Source: Paulownia fortunei (lineage: Eukaryota > Streptophyta > Magnoliopsida > Lamiales > Paulowniaceae). From it: a stretch of DNA of 64,000 bases. Shown in pieces: positions 23,841 through 38,012 of the stretch (within the stretch, counting starts at the first letter, position 1; every line of letters starts with the position of its first letter). The notes under the pieces are model-generated. The model had not been told where the DNA came from. It was given only the letters and a program-made list of their open reading frames with translations, and searched no databases. The stretch is taken from the NCBI GenBank assembly GCA_019321725.1, contig CM033124.1, positions 10,540,001 through 10,604,000 on the forward strand. The letters run 5' to 3'. Made by a program: the position numbers and the translations under genes.

Positions 23841-25953
23841 AGTGGAGAAGATGATCTCCCTTTTTTTTTCCCTTTCAATAGTTCATTTTATGTTTTTGAC
23901 AAGTAAGAACAAACTTAAACATATTATTTTTTTCTATTTTGTCTAGGTAAAGTTTGAATTTAAATATGGTTTCTAGTTTTTAATTTGAAATTCTAATAAA
24001 TAAAATAAAATCTATTTAATTTTATGATAAACGATTTATAAATATTGGAATTTTACTAGTTTAAAATGTATTAAGTTTTTACTTCTATGCAGTAATTTTC
24101 AAATATATTTATATGTTCCCTTTTTATATTTGTGAATATATAATTTATAATTATTCAACTATTTTTTCTATTTTATTTATTTAAAGTTTGAACCAAAAAA
24201 AATGTTCAAATCTATATTTTTTAGGAACTTTAGAATATGTTTATAGTTCTACTTTTACTGAAAATTTAGTTTGAAATTTACAAAGGGAAGAATAATAACT
24301 ATAAAAGAAATATTATTTAAAAACCTTTTACTTTTTGTTTAAATTTGAGAAAAGTATAAATATTATTTGTAAAAATAATAGTCTCATATTTAAATTGGAT
24401 TAAATCCCTTTATAGTGAACAAAAGAGTATAACCATTGCATCCCCTGGGTATTGTATAATATTACAATTAGCACACAGGGCATTTTGTATTTTGTGAACC
24501 CCAATAAAAAATAGGGTTCCCCTCTATTTTTGGCTAAGTTAGGATTCTTTGTTTCTAGTCAATTCGATTAAGGTACTATTCTAGTTTGAATGAATTTATT
24601 ATCAAATTAAAAATTATATTTTAATTTAATTTAATTATTAAACAAGTCAATTTCAAATGAATTTTAGTTGACTTGAACGCCAATTGAGGTTGAATAACCT
24701 AATCTTTTATTTATATTTTAGTATTTTTCAACTAATCAAACTGAATTTTAACCAAACTTCAAATCTTATTGAGAAAAAAAGGTATTCGAGCTTGGTTTAT
24801 TATGCTTAATGTACAAAACTCAAACTATCCTCAAATAATTGATATCAAGTCGAGTATTCAATAATTTGTTAATTTTAAACATATTTACATATATATATAT
24901 ATGTATATGTATATCATACGTGAGATTTATATATATTTTTAATTTTTAGCATCTCCAATCCATTTATAATAAATTTCAATTTTAAATTGTATGCTCAAAT
25001 AATCTTTAACATTTTGACGCTCTAATGATTTTTCAAAATCCTGGGTAAATATTAGGCCTACAAAATTCAACCTCTTTCAATCTATAAAAAATAGTGAAGC
25101 GTATATTTGTAATATTTTTTATGCTCAATTAAACTCATATAAGATTCACCTTAAGCTAAGAAAAAGTTGCAAAAAGAAAAAAAAACAAAACTGTTTTGTT
25201 ATAAGCTTCCATCTAAACCTAAATACAAATAATAAAAGATTAATTACTCTACAAATTGTTTGATTAATTAATTACACTATGAAAAACATTACCGAAAAAG
25301 TGAAGAGAACTTATTATAGATAATTTTACGTTATGAAATGTACTCCAATATATCTTGTAAAGGATTATTGAAATAATCCAATATTACTAATTTTTTTTCC
25401 TAAAAGTAAATTTTGATTATAAATTCATTATTTTCGTTTGTCCATCAAAATTAAAATTAATTAAACTTTTATCATAGTAAATTTTGCCCAAATTTTCCTA
25501 CTAATAATAACAATTTAATCCCCAAACTTTACCCCTCAAGCCTTCTCGGTCCACCAATGTGAAATAATTTCCCAAATTAGATATATAGCATGCAAAAAAA
25601 TGCATGTTGGATCATCTATTTTAATTTATATTTCTTTATATTTCAATTCACAGACACACATCATATATATAATTTATAATTAAATATTTATTTAAATAAA
25701 TAATTTATACACTTACCACTTATCTATAATATAAAATAAAAATAGAACACAAATTTAAAATAAAGAATCTCATTCGAAAAATAAGACCCTCTCTTTGTCA
25801 TATCACACTTAAAGTAAAGGCTAAAGCCACGGATGCACAATCTCGTGACACCCCCCATATCTGTCCTTGAGCTTGTGGGATGTTTGCTATATTAAAGAAA
25901 GCTACAGATATGTAGTACATTTTTGATATGTCATATATGTGCTGTATGTTCCT

Positions 25954-25954
<1 letters not shown>

Positions 25955-25988
<34 letters not shown>
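25955..25988. repeat. (AT)n microsatellite
   Basis: Uninterrupted AT dinucleotides, followed by an alternating purine-pyrimidine ATGCATGCGTACATGCATG stretch. Confidence 0.95.
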
Positions 25989-25990
<2 letters not shown>

Positions 25991-28331
25991 TGCGTACATG
26001 CATGACACGTATGTCATTCATATGGATATGTGTATAAATTGATGGAGTCCACAGGACTGGATGAGAACCATCCTTTATCAAGTGAATATATTTTTAAATT
26101 TTATATATAAATTAATTAAAGCTAAAAAAATTATTTTGAATTAATAAATTGTTCTCTACATAAACTAAAATATCTATTTTGCTGTGCAAGAGTAAAAATC
26201 TTGGCTCCACCTCTATATATATGCAATATATATGTCGTGTGCTCTGATCATATAAAACATTGAATTTACTTTATGAATAATATGAATTTTCTTCCCACAA
26301 AATAAATTTTCTCACTAAACGCCCCAAAAACACACAGGAGCACACATTGCCCCTAATCAACATTTCAGTGGAAATATCATTAGGTAATAGGAAATATCAT
26401 TAGCTACCGTCAACGAGCAAGATGTAAGGGCATGAAAGTCATTTACTCTTCCCAAAATTTGGAAAGGGAGAATACCCATATTTGTAACGCCATTTGCTAT
26501 ATATATTTGCCTGTTGAAGATCTAACGAACACCACATGGTCATGGTAGCAACCTCTATATAAATTGATCCAACGGTCCACATAATAGTCATTATGACTAA
26601 TTTTTGTAGTTATTATGTGTTTGAGTATATATTGAAAAATAAATTAAATTATTCAATACTCGATTTAAAATTAAATTCTAAAAATTTGTTTGAACTCGAT
26701 TTGTTAATTTAACAATCTAAGTTTGAAATAAGATATTTATCCACCGAATGTAGCTGCTCAAAAAATACATTTTTTAATTACTAAAAGACATAATTATATT
26801 TTTTTTTATTGGAATTTTATATACCACCCATTTTGAATCACATATTATTACGGCATCTTATAACAAAAATCCTGTCTTGTAAATTACTATTGTATTTAAT
26901 GAAGCAAAATGCATTAATGATTTGTTATTAAAGCAAGAAGATATAAGTCGCTGATAGATAATAGAGGATAATATATGAGAATGTACAATAAGCCATTCTT
27001 CAAACGTGTGCATGATCACTTGATGACAAAAGCAAAGGAAAAAAAAAAGGTGTTGAAATGGCTTTTCCGATTAGCCCACTCTTCTCCCTAAAAGACAAAA
27101 AGGGCAACTGAAAATGATTTGATAATACAGACAAAAAGAAAGAAAAAGTGAAATCATGAAATATGTCAACTCAAAGATTTAATCAAGTTCTTACAAGAGT
27201 TGTCCAGATACTTAGTGCTATAAAATGGGGAGATAAGGATGTAATGTCCATATATAGGACAAAATGATCCTACTTTGTAATTTTTTCAGGGGGGATTAAT
27301 GTATACCACCATCATGCTTAGACCCTACACATTATCCTCCATCTTCTAATTTGGAAAAATACTTGCTTATATTGGGTGTTATACATTAAAAGGGTTTGAT
27401 CTTAATCCATTTTTAAAATGAAAAATTTGATATAAATTGGATATTTTTTTGGGTGATAATGCAATACAATGGTATGAACAAGATTTCAAAACTATTGTTA
27501 TTTGACTCAGATCTTTCTGAAAAAAATTCCACATCATCCTTTCTGAAGTTTCGATGAAAGGCATCTCTCAACATTTTGAATTTTTCATTTGTCAAAAAAT
27601 CCCTTTTGGAATCATTTCGAAAGAGCAAGAGTAAAAAAAAAAATGATTCAAAATTTACTTCAGTACTCTATGTTGGGGACTGCATGATCGGGGAAAGAGA
27701 TGGGGCATGATTGGTGTGTTAATGGTCGAAATGAGGCAATTCCGTGTACTCCGATGAGAAAGGTGACAAGTTTGAAAGGGATGAAGTGACTCAACTAAAT
27801 AGAGAGGGATGAAGTTCGCATAGGTTCTCTTGTACGGAATGAGTCACTATAATTAAGTTCAATGTTTCGGCTCAAAATGCGATCAATCAAATTGAGGATT
27901 ATGTTACATCAACATAATTGGATACTTAATGTAAAAACACCTCATGTAAGTAAAAAAAAAAAAAAAATCTAATTTCTGGTAATATGATGTAAAAAATTTC
28001 ATAAAATTTTATGTTGTTAAGTCATTGTTAGCGACAAAATTAAGACTAATTCAATGAAAAATGGTATTGCCTTTGTGTTTTTTTAATGCTATTAACAAAC
28101 AATAGACAACAAAAAGAGGTAATTAAAGCTTAAGATAAAATAGTCACAATAAATAATAAGAAGTAATATTTATGCCGATTGTGTAGTTTATGTGTTGCAA
28201 TAGAAGCAAGTAATAGCATTATCGATTTGTAACAACACTACAAAGTTGTAAAGAAGAATGGCTAAAGTACAGGAAAAAAGTTAAAATTGTTGCAAGAACT
28301 TATGACAAGTGTGTGCAAACTGGAGGAACAT

Positions 28332-28356
28332 CCCCCCCCCCCCCCCCCCCCCCCCC
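28332..28356. repeat. C25 homopolymer
   Basis: Twenty-five consecutive cytosines lie in AT-rich context. This is a likely length-variable site and could partly reflect sequencing or assembly error. Confidence 0.95.
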
Positions 28357-30403
28357 ACAAACAATAAAAAAACAAAGAAGAAAAAACTGCAAAAGGCTCA
28401 TGATATATATATATACATAGACACACACATAATGTCAGATTCGATGTTGGATTGAGTGTGGGGCATAATGAGGTTTTTGTTTTTTATTTTTTTTGTACTA
28501 AAAGAAAATGTGAAAAATAGCACATAAAATAATTATATGGAAAGATACATGACGTCTCCTAAATTTGATTTGGATGATTGGGCTAAGGATTTGAACCACC
28601 TTAGTTAATTGGACATGTGTCCTGATTGAGTTCAGTCGGACTGTCAAACAGTGATGACAGTTTGGTTGGACTGACCCAAGCAGGTGTTTATAGAGTTTAG
28701 TGAGTCTTGGTATGATCGAGCTAGTCCGGTGGAAAATCAACCTATACTGAATGTGTAGATCGAGATCGAACTAATCAACCTTATTTAATTTATATTGAAC
28801 TGACCTTATCTTTGCCAAGTTCAGCTCTTATTCAAAGAGCTCGCGCACATACGAATGAAATCCTAAAATAACTCTACTTAAATTTGGTAAGAGAGTTTTA
28901 TCAAAATTGAATTTCTCGATAAGCTGTATTTGCCTTATCAGAACTATTTCAAAAAAAAAGTTAAGTTCTTCCTTTATTCTATTACCTTATTATTCTATCT
29001 ATTTATAAAAAATTTATAAATCTTAAGGTATGTTTTAAACATTACATGTTTACATACCAGTATCTAATATTCTTGATTATCTTCTTCTAAGCTTTTTTTG
29101 ATTTAAGTATTAAATTTTTTTTCTAGGCAACTCCAATACCCCTACCCCTAACCCTTGTTTTGTAAGTATTGTTGGATGAGAATTGAAGGATTTAAGGTGA
29201 TGATTTGGAATTTCTTAATCCATGCAATTTTGGTACGCATCAAAATACATATATTAATTATATAGTTATTGATTTCATTTTTTGTATTATAGAGCTTTTA
29301 AATAAGTACTTAAATTTAGGTAAATATTAATGCAGGAAAACTAAGTTTCACTGTTTTTCTTTTTTTAATTTTCTTTTCTTGAACATGAGAAAGAAAGTGA
29401 AAAGTAAACCGTAGTGTAAAGTTATAATAAGTAACAAGAGAAATGCATAAGGAGGAGGAGAAGTAACAATAAGAGTATCTGGTGAGTTTATAAATATTTT
29501 TAAAATATTATATAAGATGTTTGAAAGTTTATAAAATATTATTGAGTGATTGGTAAAATTTTTAGAAAAATAAGCTTAATAGATTAAAAAATAATATGCA
29601 AAATCTTATAGCTTCTTTTGAAAAAATTGAGTTATCAATTTATTTTTAAAATTTTAACAAATTTGTTCAATTCTTATCATATTAATTATAAAAATATTAT
29701 TATTAATATTTTATAAGTTTGTATTTTACTCAAACACCACAAAGATTTATTTCAAAAATAAGATAAAATAATATATAAACTCCAAAAATATCTCTAAGAA
29801 TTTATAAAAAAAAAAATAGATAAATTTAATTGAACACACTCACAATTTCCAAATGGGGGTAAGCACTACGCTATGGGAGGAGGATGCATCATTACATATA
29901 GCAAGGGTAGGATGGTACATATCTCCTTTTAATGTTTCATTCAAATATCATGGGCTATTCCTCGACAAATCACTTCACATGCTTGCTTAGGCATCACAAA
30001 ATCAGCAAACAAGGGTTTCAAATTCTGTAGCACTTTCATGCATCATGATTATGTGATGACAAGATTTTAAGAGATTTTGACCGTTCATTTGTGGGATCCA
30101 CATCATATCAACATGATTGATTGTTATGATTGTGGGACCATGGCGGTTTAGTCCAACTAAGGATTTTTTCGAACATATCTAGTTTAAGTTTTATGGTATT
30201 GTATAACAATTCTTTTTTTGGGTGGGGGGATAAGAATTAAACAGTAAGTCATTAGGTTGCATGTATATTTAAGTTCCTATGTTTGATTTTATTTTTTAAA
30301 AATATTTTTATTTTTCAAGAATGTAGTTAAATATTGTAAAAGCCTTTTATGGTTTTATTCCCTCAAAGGAATTTTCCCCAAGCCCTAAAATATTTTTACA
30401 TAC

Positions 30404-30435
<32 letters not shown>

Positions 30436-32504
30436 TCGTTCTAATCATTATATATTTTTATATATTTTTCATATATATTTCAATCATTACATCAATTAAT
30501 ATTTATTTATGCCAATAATTATCCTAATAATAATTATATATTTTTTCAACCAACATATTAATACAAGGATAAAATACATTATACATCCTAAGATTGTCAA
30601 TTTTCAAAATCTACTGTTCTAAAATTGGTATACCTCTAAAGACTAAATCCTTAAATAAGCCAACATGCAGGACTAAAATTACAATTCTCCCAAATTTTTA
30701 TGCCTTTTCTCATTTATTGAAGAAAGACTCATCCCATAAAATAATTTTATTCACAAAATATATCCATCTTGCTTTAAAATTTTAAAACTTTTAAAAAATG
30801 ACTTTTCATTTGAACTTGTTCACCATTATTAAATTCTCAATATATAAATCCAAGTCTTAAGCAGCAATTGACCATAGTTCATTTACCACATTCACAACCC
30901 TAAATTTTCTTCACCACTTCTACAATATTATATCACCCATTTTTTTATTTATTTATTGACAAAAAAATAAAAAAGACAGACCAACAGTTAGTCCATTCCT
31001 CTCTATGTTTTCTCTCTTTCGTATAATACACAATTGATATCAATAATGAAGAAAATGAATTTTGAAGAAGTAATTCATACTTTTTGGAGAATCCTGCCGT
31101 TTATAAGGGAATTCTTTGAACTCCTTCCATCCCCAAAAAATTGTTTTTCTTCATATGGTTGACCAATCAATTTGAGAAATTTTTCAATGTAGTAATAAAT
31201 AATATTGTAAACTTTTAAAAGCTAATTGAATAGTATTTAATATCATAACAGACACTGAGAATTTAAAAGTTTGGAACATTAAAATTTAATTTCATAAGTT
31301 AGTCAAAAATTAGAAAAGCTTGATTCCTTATTAGAATAAATGAAACAATTATTTTAGAAAAGAAGAATTGGTAAAAATTCATAGTTCAAATTCAAGCTTG
31401 ACATTGAAAAAAAGAAAAAATCCCTTAATCTTAATAACTTGAATTCTTCCCTACTTCCAAATTCCAAGTAGTATTGACTCATCTTTGTCCTTGTTTTTAA
31501 TTTATTTTTTTGTTTTTTCACTTAATTCCTCCTTTTACAATTATTTTCTTTGAACAAGAAGTCAAGCCAAATTCCTTTTTTTCTTTTCGATGAATGAATG
31601 AATTAAAGCACCCATAATATCTTGCGGGAGTAATGTATATTTGATTGGATGTGTGAAATGGGATTGAGCTGAAAGCTCATGTAGAATGTTTTTTCTCTTA
31701 AAAAGAAAAATGTAATTGGGATTCATATTTTGGGAAAACATGTTTTCATTTGTTATAAATATTTATCAATTTTTATTTTAATTAAATAATTTATATTAGA
31801 TTTTACCCCCACTGTCTACAATAAAAGACAAAATATGATTTGCAATTGAAAATATATCTCAATATTAACAAAACATCTATATTTAAAAAAATATCTTAAA
31901 ATATATTGCATTCTTGTGTCATAACAAAACATTCAAATATATTCTCATTTTTCACACATTATCCAATCTCACTATCCAAAATATATTCCCAAAATATTTT
32001 TTTCAAAATGTCAAAAATAACAAATAACAAATAACAAATATCATACTCCTCTATCTCAAACTTACTGCTATTCTTGCGATTGTAGATAGTCAAATTACTT
32101 AATACTTAAATTAATTTATTACATTTGTTTTTTATTTATTTTAACCTTTTTAAAATTTTAAATCTTAAAAATTTATTAGATTATTTGATATTATTTAATT
32201 AAATTGAAATTAATAAAAAATCAAAATAACTCATCAACCACGCGTATAATAAAGGCAACTGCATGCATGTGGGCATGCTCTTGAATTCATTTTAACTGGG
32301 ACAAGGAGGTCCGAAATTTTATTTTTAAATTTATTTTTATGTTTATAGTATTTTCAGAATTGAAAATATTTTTATTAGATTTTCATGTAAAAATAAAAAT
32401 ATATTTAAATTAGTTATTATTTCTATATTAACTATATAGACTTAGAAATGAAAATGTATTTATTTTGTAATATTTTTTTGCATGAAAGAAATGTAAAATA
32501 TCAG

Positions 32505-32688
32505 TGATAAGGAGATTGATTTGATTTGATCTTTTCAATTTAAGCAATCTTTGATAGGTTTTCTGTTTATGATTTACATAATCAATCTTTCAAATTTATT
32601 CTTCATTCCTATCTGTGTATAAGTGTGATCTATATATACTCGATAATGCTAATGAGAAAGGATACATCATATTTTCACTTCTCTCTCA
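32505..32688 (+). repeat. 5' LTR of copia element
   Basis: Shares AATCAATCTTT..TTTATTCTTCATTC, CTATATATACTC and TTTTCACTTCTCTCTCA with the copy at 35767-35956. TATATATACTC may serve as the TATA element of the LTR promoter. The exact 3' border could be a few bases further on. Confidence 0.75.
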
Positions 32689-32820
32689 GTCTCTTTATAG
32701 TATCACAACACTCTCCTAAGCAACCCTAATTTTCTTTTCTTCACTACCTCTCCCATAGCCATTGAAAACAACTAAATCACCATCTCCAATACCACTCAAC
32801 CCACCCATACTCTTATAATC

Positions 32821-35733
32821 ATGACCAACAACTCTTTCAAATTCACCTCTACTAACTTTCTCTTTTGGAAACTTCAAATGAAAGTCCTTCTAATGGTCAC
32901 GATCTCCTTGAATTCATTAACGGTTCTCACCCATCACCCCCTCCCACCACCATCGTCAATAATATCTTCGCCCTAAATTCGGCATATCAAAAATGGCTCA
33001 GACAAGATAATTTAATATTTGGGGCCATTGTCATCTTTCTCACTCTCTCGCTTGTTCTTTTAATCCATAATACTTAGAATAATCTTGCCAACACATATTC
33101 TAGCCCCTCTCGTGAACATATTAAACAAATCAAAGAACAACTCAAACACAATCCCCAAGGCTCTTAGTCCATCTCTGCATAAATGCAGTCTATTAAAACT
33201 CGAGTATATGAACTAGCCACCATTGGTAAACCTATGGACCATGAAGATCTCCTCGAGAAAATCCTTGATGGTCTTGATGATGAATACAAATCTATTGTTG
33301 AAGTCATTAATGGCCGTGACACATCCATATCTGTTGATAAACTTCAATGAGCTCTCTCTATATCCACGAATCCAATTCTTCTTCCCTTCTTGCCACAACA
33401 AACATAGTGACTTCTCGAGCTAATTCCAATTGCTCCTAGCGTAATTCACGCCCACTAGCCCTTCTCTCTACTCTACCACATGGATTTTGGGTCCTTGTCC
33501 TACCCCTCTTATGTTTCGTGGTGGTCGTAATCCACCTCACCCTTGTCTCGATCACTACCAATAGTGTCGTAGCCTAGTCACATAGTTCCAAAGTGTCTAG
33601 AATTTTTTCAACTCCACCCACATATCCAATCACCAACTCCATCCCTATCCTCTCACCCATGGCAACCTCATCTACTGGCACCTTGGCAATCTCATACTTC
33701 TCTCATTGCCACAGTTGCTTCTGAGTCCCTTACTTGCCTCCTTGATAGTGGGGCCTTACATTATGTCACCACTAATCTTGGCAACCTCTCTCTACATACT
33801 CTTTGTGATGGAATTGACGCCATTATGATTAGCGATAGCATAGATCTTCTCATTATCCACACCGGTTCCAAAACTCTCTCTACAACCCTACACAATTTTA
33901 ATTTAGAAAGTGTCTTTGTGTTTTTACTATGAAAAATAATCTTATCTCCATATCTAAAATTTTAAAACTAATGTTGTCTCTATTGGGTTCTTACTCACTA
34001 CATTTCATGTGAATAATCTTCGCATAGGAGCACTTCTACTATAAGGATAGATAAATGATGGTGTATATGAATGAGTGACATTTTGTGTCATATCCACCTC
34101 CCTTGTTGCGCTCTCAAGTTCCAAGACCACTTTGTCCGAGTGGCATTATCGTCTAGGCCATCTGTTGTCCTTAATTTTTAGGTATCTTGTTCGTAAATTT
34201 TCTTTAGACGTATCAAGTCCTTTAGAATTCAACTATAATTCTTATCAATAAAATAAAAGTCACAAATTACCATTCCTTATCTCATCTATTGTATCTATCT
34301 GTCCACTTGACATTATTTTCTTGAATTTATGGACAATACCCATTACATATATTGATGAACTTGTTCTTCCTCATCCCAAGCACAATCTAGTTGGTTGCAA
34401 GTAGATTTTTCGCGCTAAATATTTACCTTATAGTTCTATTAACATGTATAAAGCTCGTCTAGTTGTCCAGGGGTTTCATCAGCATCCAGTCATTGGTTAC
34501 AATGACACATTCAGTCCAGTTGTCAAGCTTAATTACTACTGTTCCCATTATTCCTAGCCTTTTCATTAGCCGTTACTAGTCTCCTTCCCAACTTGATGTC
34601 AATAATGCTTTTCTCTAGGGCACTTTATATGAGGTTGTCTTCATGGTTCAATCACAAAGCTTAGTCCAAATCGTCCCCATCATTTCTGCAAACTCTGCAA
34701 GGCTATTTATGGGCTGAAACAAGCCCTCATGCTTGGTATCATGACTGTAATTAATTCTCATGCTGACATATCTCTCTGTCCTCTGCAATGGTAGTAACTT
34801 GCTCTATGTTATGGTTTATGTTGATGACATTATCATTATAGGCAGTAGTGTTACTGCTGTTCAATACTTTATCATACTTCTGGGCAATAAGTTCTCTTTA
34901 AAAGATCTTGATTTGCTGCATTAGTTTCTTGGGGTTTAGGTTACTCCTCACTCTCACAACATTATTTTTCTCAGTGCCACTATATCATTAATCATCTTGT
35001 TTGTACCCATATGAGTAATTCCAAGCTTATTGCCATGCTGCTTGCTACTTATACTATACTTTCACTTCATTCTAGTAGTGCACTCTTTAATCCATCTGAA
35101 TATCATGCTATTGTTGGTAGTGTTTAGTACTTATTTCTTACACACTCTGAATATTTCATATCCAGTAAATAAACTCTCTCAATTCATGCATTCCACTTCT
35201 AATTAGTGGACTACTATTAAACAACTGCTCTGCTACTTCTTTGGCACATTAGATGATGGTATTATGCTTTAACGGAATTCCCCTCTATCTTTATATATTT
35301 TTTCTAATGTAGATTGGGCTGGGGTCAAATATAATCTCACTTCCACGGTGGCATACCTTGGTCATTATCCTATTTCTTAGAGTTCCAAAAAGCATCATAC
35401 TATTATTCGCTCATCTACAAAGGCAAAATATCAGATGGTTGTCACTACTATTGCCGAACTTCGATGGATTTATTCTGTTTTGACATAACTTGTTGTTTCC
35501 CTTCCACAACCTTCGATCACCTATTGTAATAATGTTGGTGTTACTAATCTCTGCTCCAATCCTGTTTTCACTCCCATATGTAACATATTGCTCTAGATTA
35601 TCATTTCATTTGTGAACAAGTCCAAGGTGGTATTTTTCGAGTTGTTAATGTCTCCTTTACCGATCAACTGGCCGATTATGCTTACCAAGCCGTTTCCACG
35701 TAGTCGGTTTCTTTTTCTCAAGACCAAGATTAA
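32821..35733 (+). pseudogene. Copia gag-pol remnant lacking the integrase core
   Basis: Begins ATGACCAACAACTC at 32821, encoding the copia-type gag N-terminus (NSFKFTSTNFLFWKLQMKVLL). Gag continues to about 33480. The aspartic protease motif LLDSGALHYVTTNLGNLSLH is at about 33740. A GAG-pre-integrase piece (WHYRLGHLLSLIF) is at about 34150, then LDIIFLNLWT at about 34310. At about 34340 the reading passes directly to the start of reverse transcriptase (HPKHNLVGCK*IF, YKARLVVQGFHQHP, DTFSPVVK), so most of the integrase is missing. The catalytic YVDD block is kept (YVMVYVDDIIIIGSS, about 34815). RNase H is at 35310-35540 (NVDWAGVKYNLTSTVAYLG). Numerous stops and frameshifts show it is dead. Confidence 0.8.
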
Positions 35734-35766
35734 ATTCTCTTTTCAGAGCTCCATCTAGTGGGAGCA

Positions 35767-35956
35767 TGATAAGAAATTTGATTTGATTTGATTCTGATTA
35801 CCTTCAATTTAGGCAATTTTTGCTAGGTTTTTGATTATGATTTGCATAATCAATCTTTTAGATTTATTCTTCATTCTTATCTGTATATAATCGTAATCTA
35901 TATATACTCAACTCTATTAATGAGAAAGGCTATGCCATATTTTCACTTCTCTCTCA
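35767..35956 (+). repeat. 3' LTR of copia element
   Basis: Second copy of the 32505-32688 repeat, with scattered substitutions and small indels. Confidence 0.75.
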
Positions 35957-36344
35957 ATCTTTTATTTTTGTAGGCTTAAAAATATGTTTGGTAGCTATAT
36001 TTTTATTTTTAAATTTGATCATTTTTTTCAAAATAAAAATAATTAGTATTTTTTATTAAAATTAATAAGACAAATATATTTTTATAATTTTAAAATAATA
36101 AAAATAGAAAATACACTCTTTAAAATGTAAACAAACTAGCACTACAATTACGTTTACCATCATGTAATAAGATTTTTGTAAAACCAATTTACATATAAAT
36201 CATTGTGATTGTTCTCAAATTTGAAATGAAATTTATAAACAAAATGGAGTGGTAGAATCGAGGAGCGCATCTTTGCTGCAGTTGATGATGATGACGATAC
36301 GAGGATGAGTAGTATAGTAGGATATATTAATAATCTAAATCTCT

Positions 36345-36488
36345 GATGGACCTCTGCCCGACCACTACTCCGTGTTCGTCGGAACCTCGGGTCCTCCCCT
36401 TATCACTACTCGTCTTGTGTTTATTCAGCATCAGATTCGAAAGTACCATGGCCAGCGCAAGGATTTGGCGGGGTACTGGGATTTTTGA
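36345..36488 (+). pseudogene. Unassigned coding-like fragment in a GC-rich island
   Basis: A 48-codon open stretch ends at TGA 36486-36488 and reads DGPLPDHYSVFVGTSGPP and then IRKYHGQRKDLAGYWDF. The surrounding 240 bases are clearly GC-richer than the flanks, as in an exon remnant. I do not recognise the family. The other + frame from ATG 36346 is also open, so the reading frame itself is uncertain. Confidence 0.25.
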
Positions 36489-37985
36489 GTCCTAGGATAA
36501 TAATATCTATTTATTTTCTGGGATTTAAGTGAAATTTACTTAATTTTTTTTTTCAAATAATTCTAGACCACCTGCTTGTGTAATACGGTAATTAAGTGAA
36601 ATTATAAATGATTAGATTATAAATAATTATATCTTCATTTCATTTTATAAGCTCTCTTTATGGCTTATAGCGCTTCACCTTATTACCTAATGTAGTTACC
36701 TAATGCTGATTCTCATATTATGTTATCCACCTGAAAATGTTGCTATATAAATAGGGGATGAAAAAAACAAAACAACCCCTTTATAAATTTTATTCTATTA
36801 TAAAAATATCCCCACAAGTTTGACATATTACTAAGGGCATCCTTGTTTATGAAAAAAGTAAGAAAAATGTCAAAAAGTAGGGTCAGGGTAAATTGAGAAA
36901 ATCAATTAAATTTTTGAATGATATTATTTTCAGTCCAGATCCCAATGGAAGGAGGGGGGCTAGTAAACAATTTAAACTTGTAGGTGACGTTTTTTGTCAT
37001 TCAAAAGAGAGTCATGTATTATCAGTAATTGCACATTATCAGGAAGGTCTACTTAATTAACCTAATGTTCAATTTAGAAGGAAAAAACTAGCTCTTCATG
37101 AGTAGATTGATGAGTTTTGGTCAATTATGGTCTCCAGATACGTTTGGTAACTCAAACTCTAATCACTTTTGTGTAATGCAATAATTTACATTTTGTAAAA
37201 GTTCAAATTTGGAGCTTTTGCTATCACAATTTGACAAAATCAATTATTTCAAAATCAACTTTTGGAAGAACCAATTATTGAAAAATCAACCACTTTAAAA
37301 TCAATTATTCTATAATCAATTTTCCGAAGTTAGGCCAAACCCACCATAATGTTGCATTCAAGGAGTCAAAATCTCATTTTCACTATACTATTTGGTTACT
37401 CTCTTTGAGAATTAAGACAACAAAACTCACGACATTTTTATCTACAATATTAGTTTCTTCTTTCATTATAAATTTGCAGTTTCACTTTGTTTTGTTCAAA
37501 AGGAAGAAATGTGAAGTAAGGACAAGGGTAAGGGTTATAGTATCATTTTTGAAGTTATTTGGTATATATGACCACAAAGAAGTATAAACCTCTCATGCTT
37601 TTCCTTATTTTGATTAAAGATTTTATGTTTTTGTTGACCTATATACATCCTTTTATCCGTCCACCTTTAGATGAAAATTAAACTAGTCTTGAGAAGAGTT
37701 TCTCATCTGTCGTATTTTATTTTTTCTCTTATTATCATCTCTAACCAAATACGTAAATATATTCTACCGTTTTACTTATAATATTAACTTCTTTACTTTC
37801 ATTTTCAACTCAACCAACTACATAATCCGAAGCCTTTTTAGGAGGAGGATTGGAAGAGAGATTGGAATTCCTTCCCTTATTTGATAGGAAATGAAGGGGA
37901 AATTGTTCCCCTATGAATGTCAACCAGCTCAATGAGTATGTTTTACCCCTCTCTTATATGATTGATTTGAAAGATTAACCTGTAG

Positions 37986-38012
37986 CCTCCTCCTCCTCCT
38001 CCTCCTCCTCCT
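37986..38012. repeat. (CTC)n trinucleotide microsatellite
   Basis: About nine CTC units in non-coding DNA. Confidence 0.9.

Larger units (their letters stand above)
23880..32504. other. Long AT-rich intergenic region
   Basis: No gene or complete transposon was recognised over about 8.6 kb. The visible features are simple repeats: (AT)n at 25955-25988, short (TA)n near 30417-30434, and a C25 homopolymer at 28332-28356. The frames at 27379-27628 and 28498-28740 show no family features. A segment near 32325-32480 resembles AT-rich sequence at 45495-45700, which suggests a dispersed low-complexity element. Confidence 0.5.
32505..35956 (+). mobile_element. Ty1/copia retrotransposon with two LTRs, internally deleted
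   Basis: Two related direct repeats of about 185-190 bp, both beginning TGATAAG and ending CTCTCTCA, flank a copia-type coding region. A plausible primer-binding site, TAGTATCACAACAC, similar to the methionine initiator-tRNA type TGGTATCAGAGC, follows the 5' LTR at about 32698. A short purine tract (GTGGGAGCA) precedes the 3' LTR. Many LTR differences and indels indicate an old insertion. A matching target-site duplication was not identified. Confidence 0.85.

Noticed and set aside
23591..23878. Proline/threonine-rich 95-codon minus-strand ORF
   Set aside because: Produced by the G-rich minisatellite. There is no signal peptide or family motif, so it is reported as a repeat only.
28332..28356. 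Poly-C run as a vector or assembly-gap marker
   Set aside because: It may contain length error, but the flanks are ordinary unique sequence and a second C-run (43896-43914) exists, so it is treated as a genuine homopolymer.
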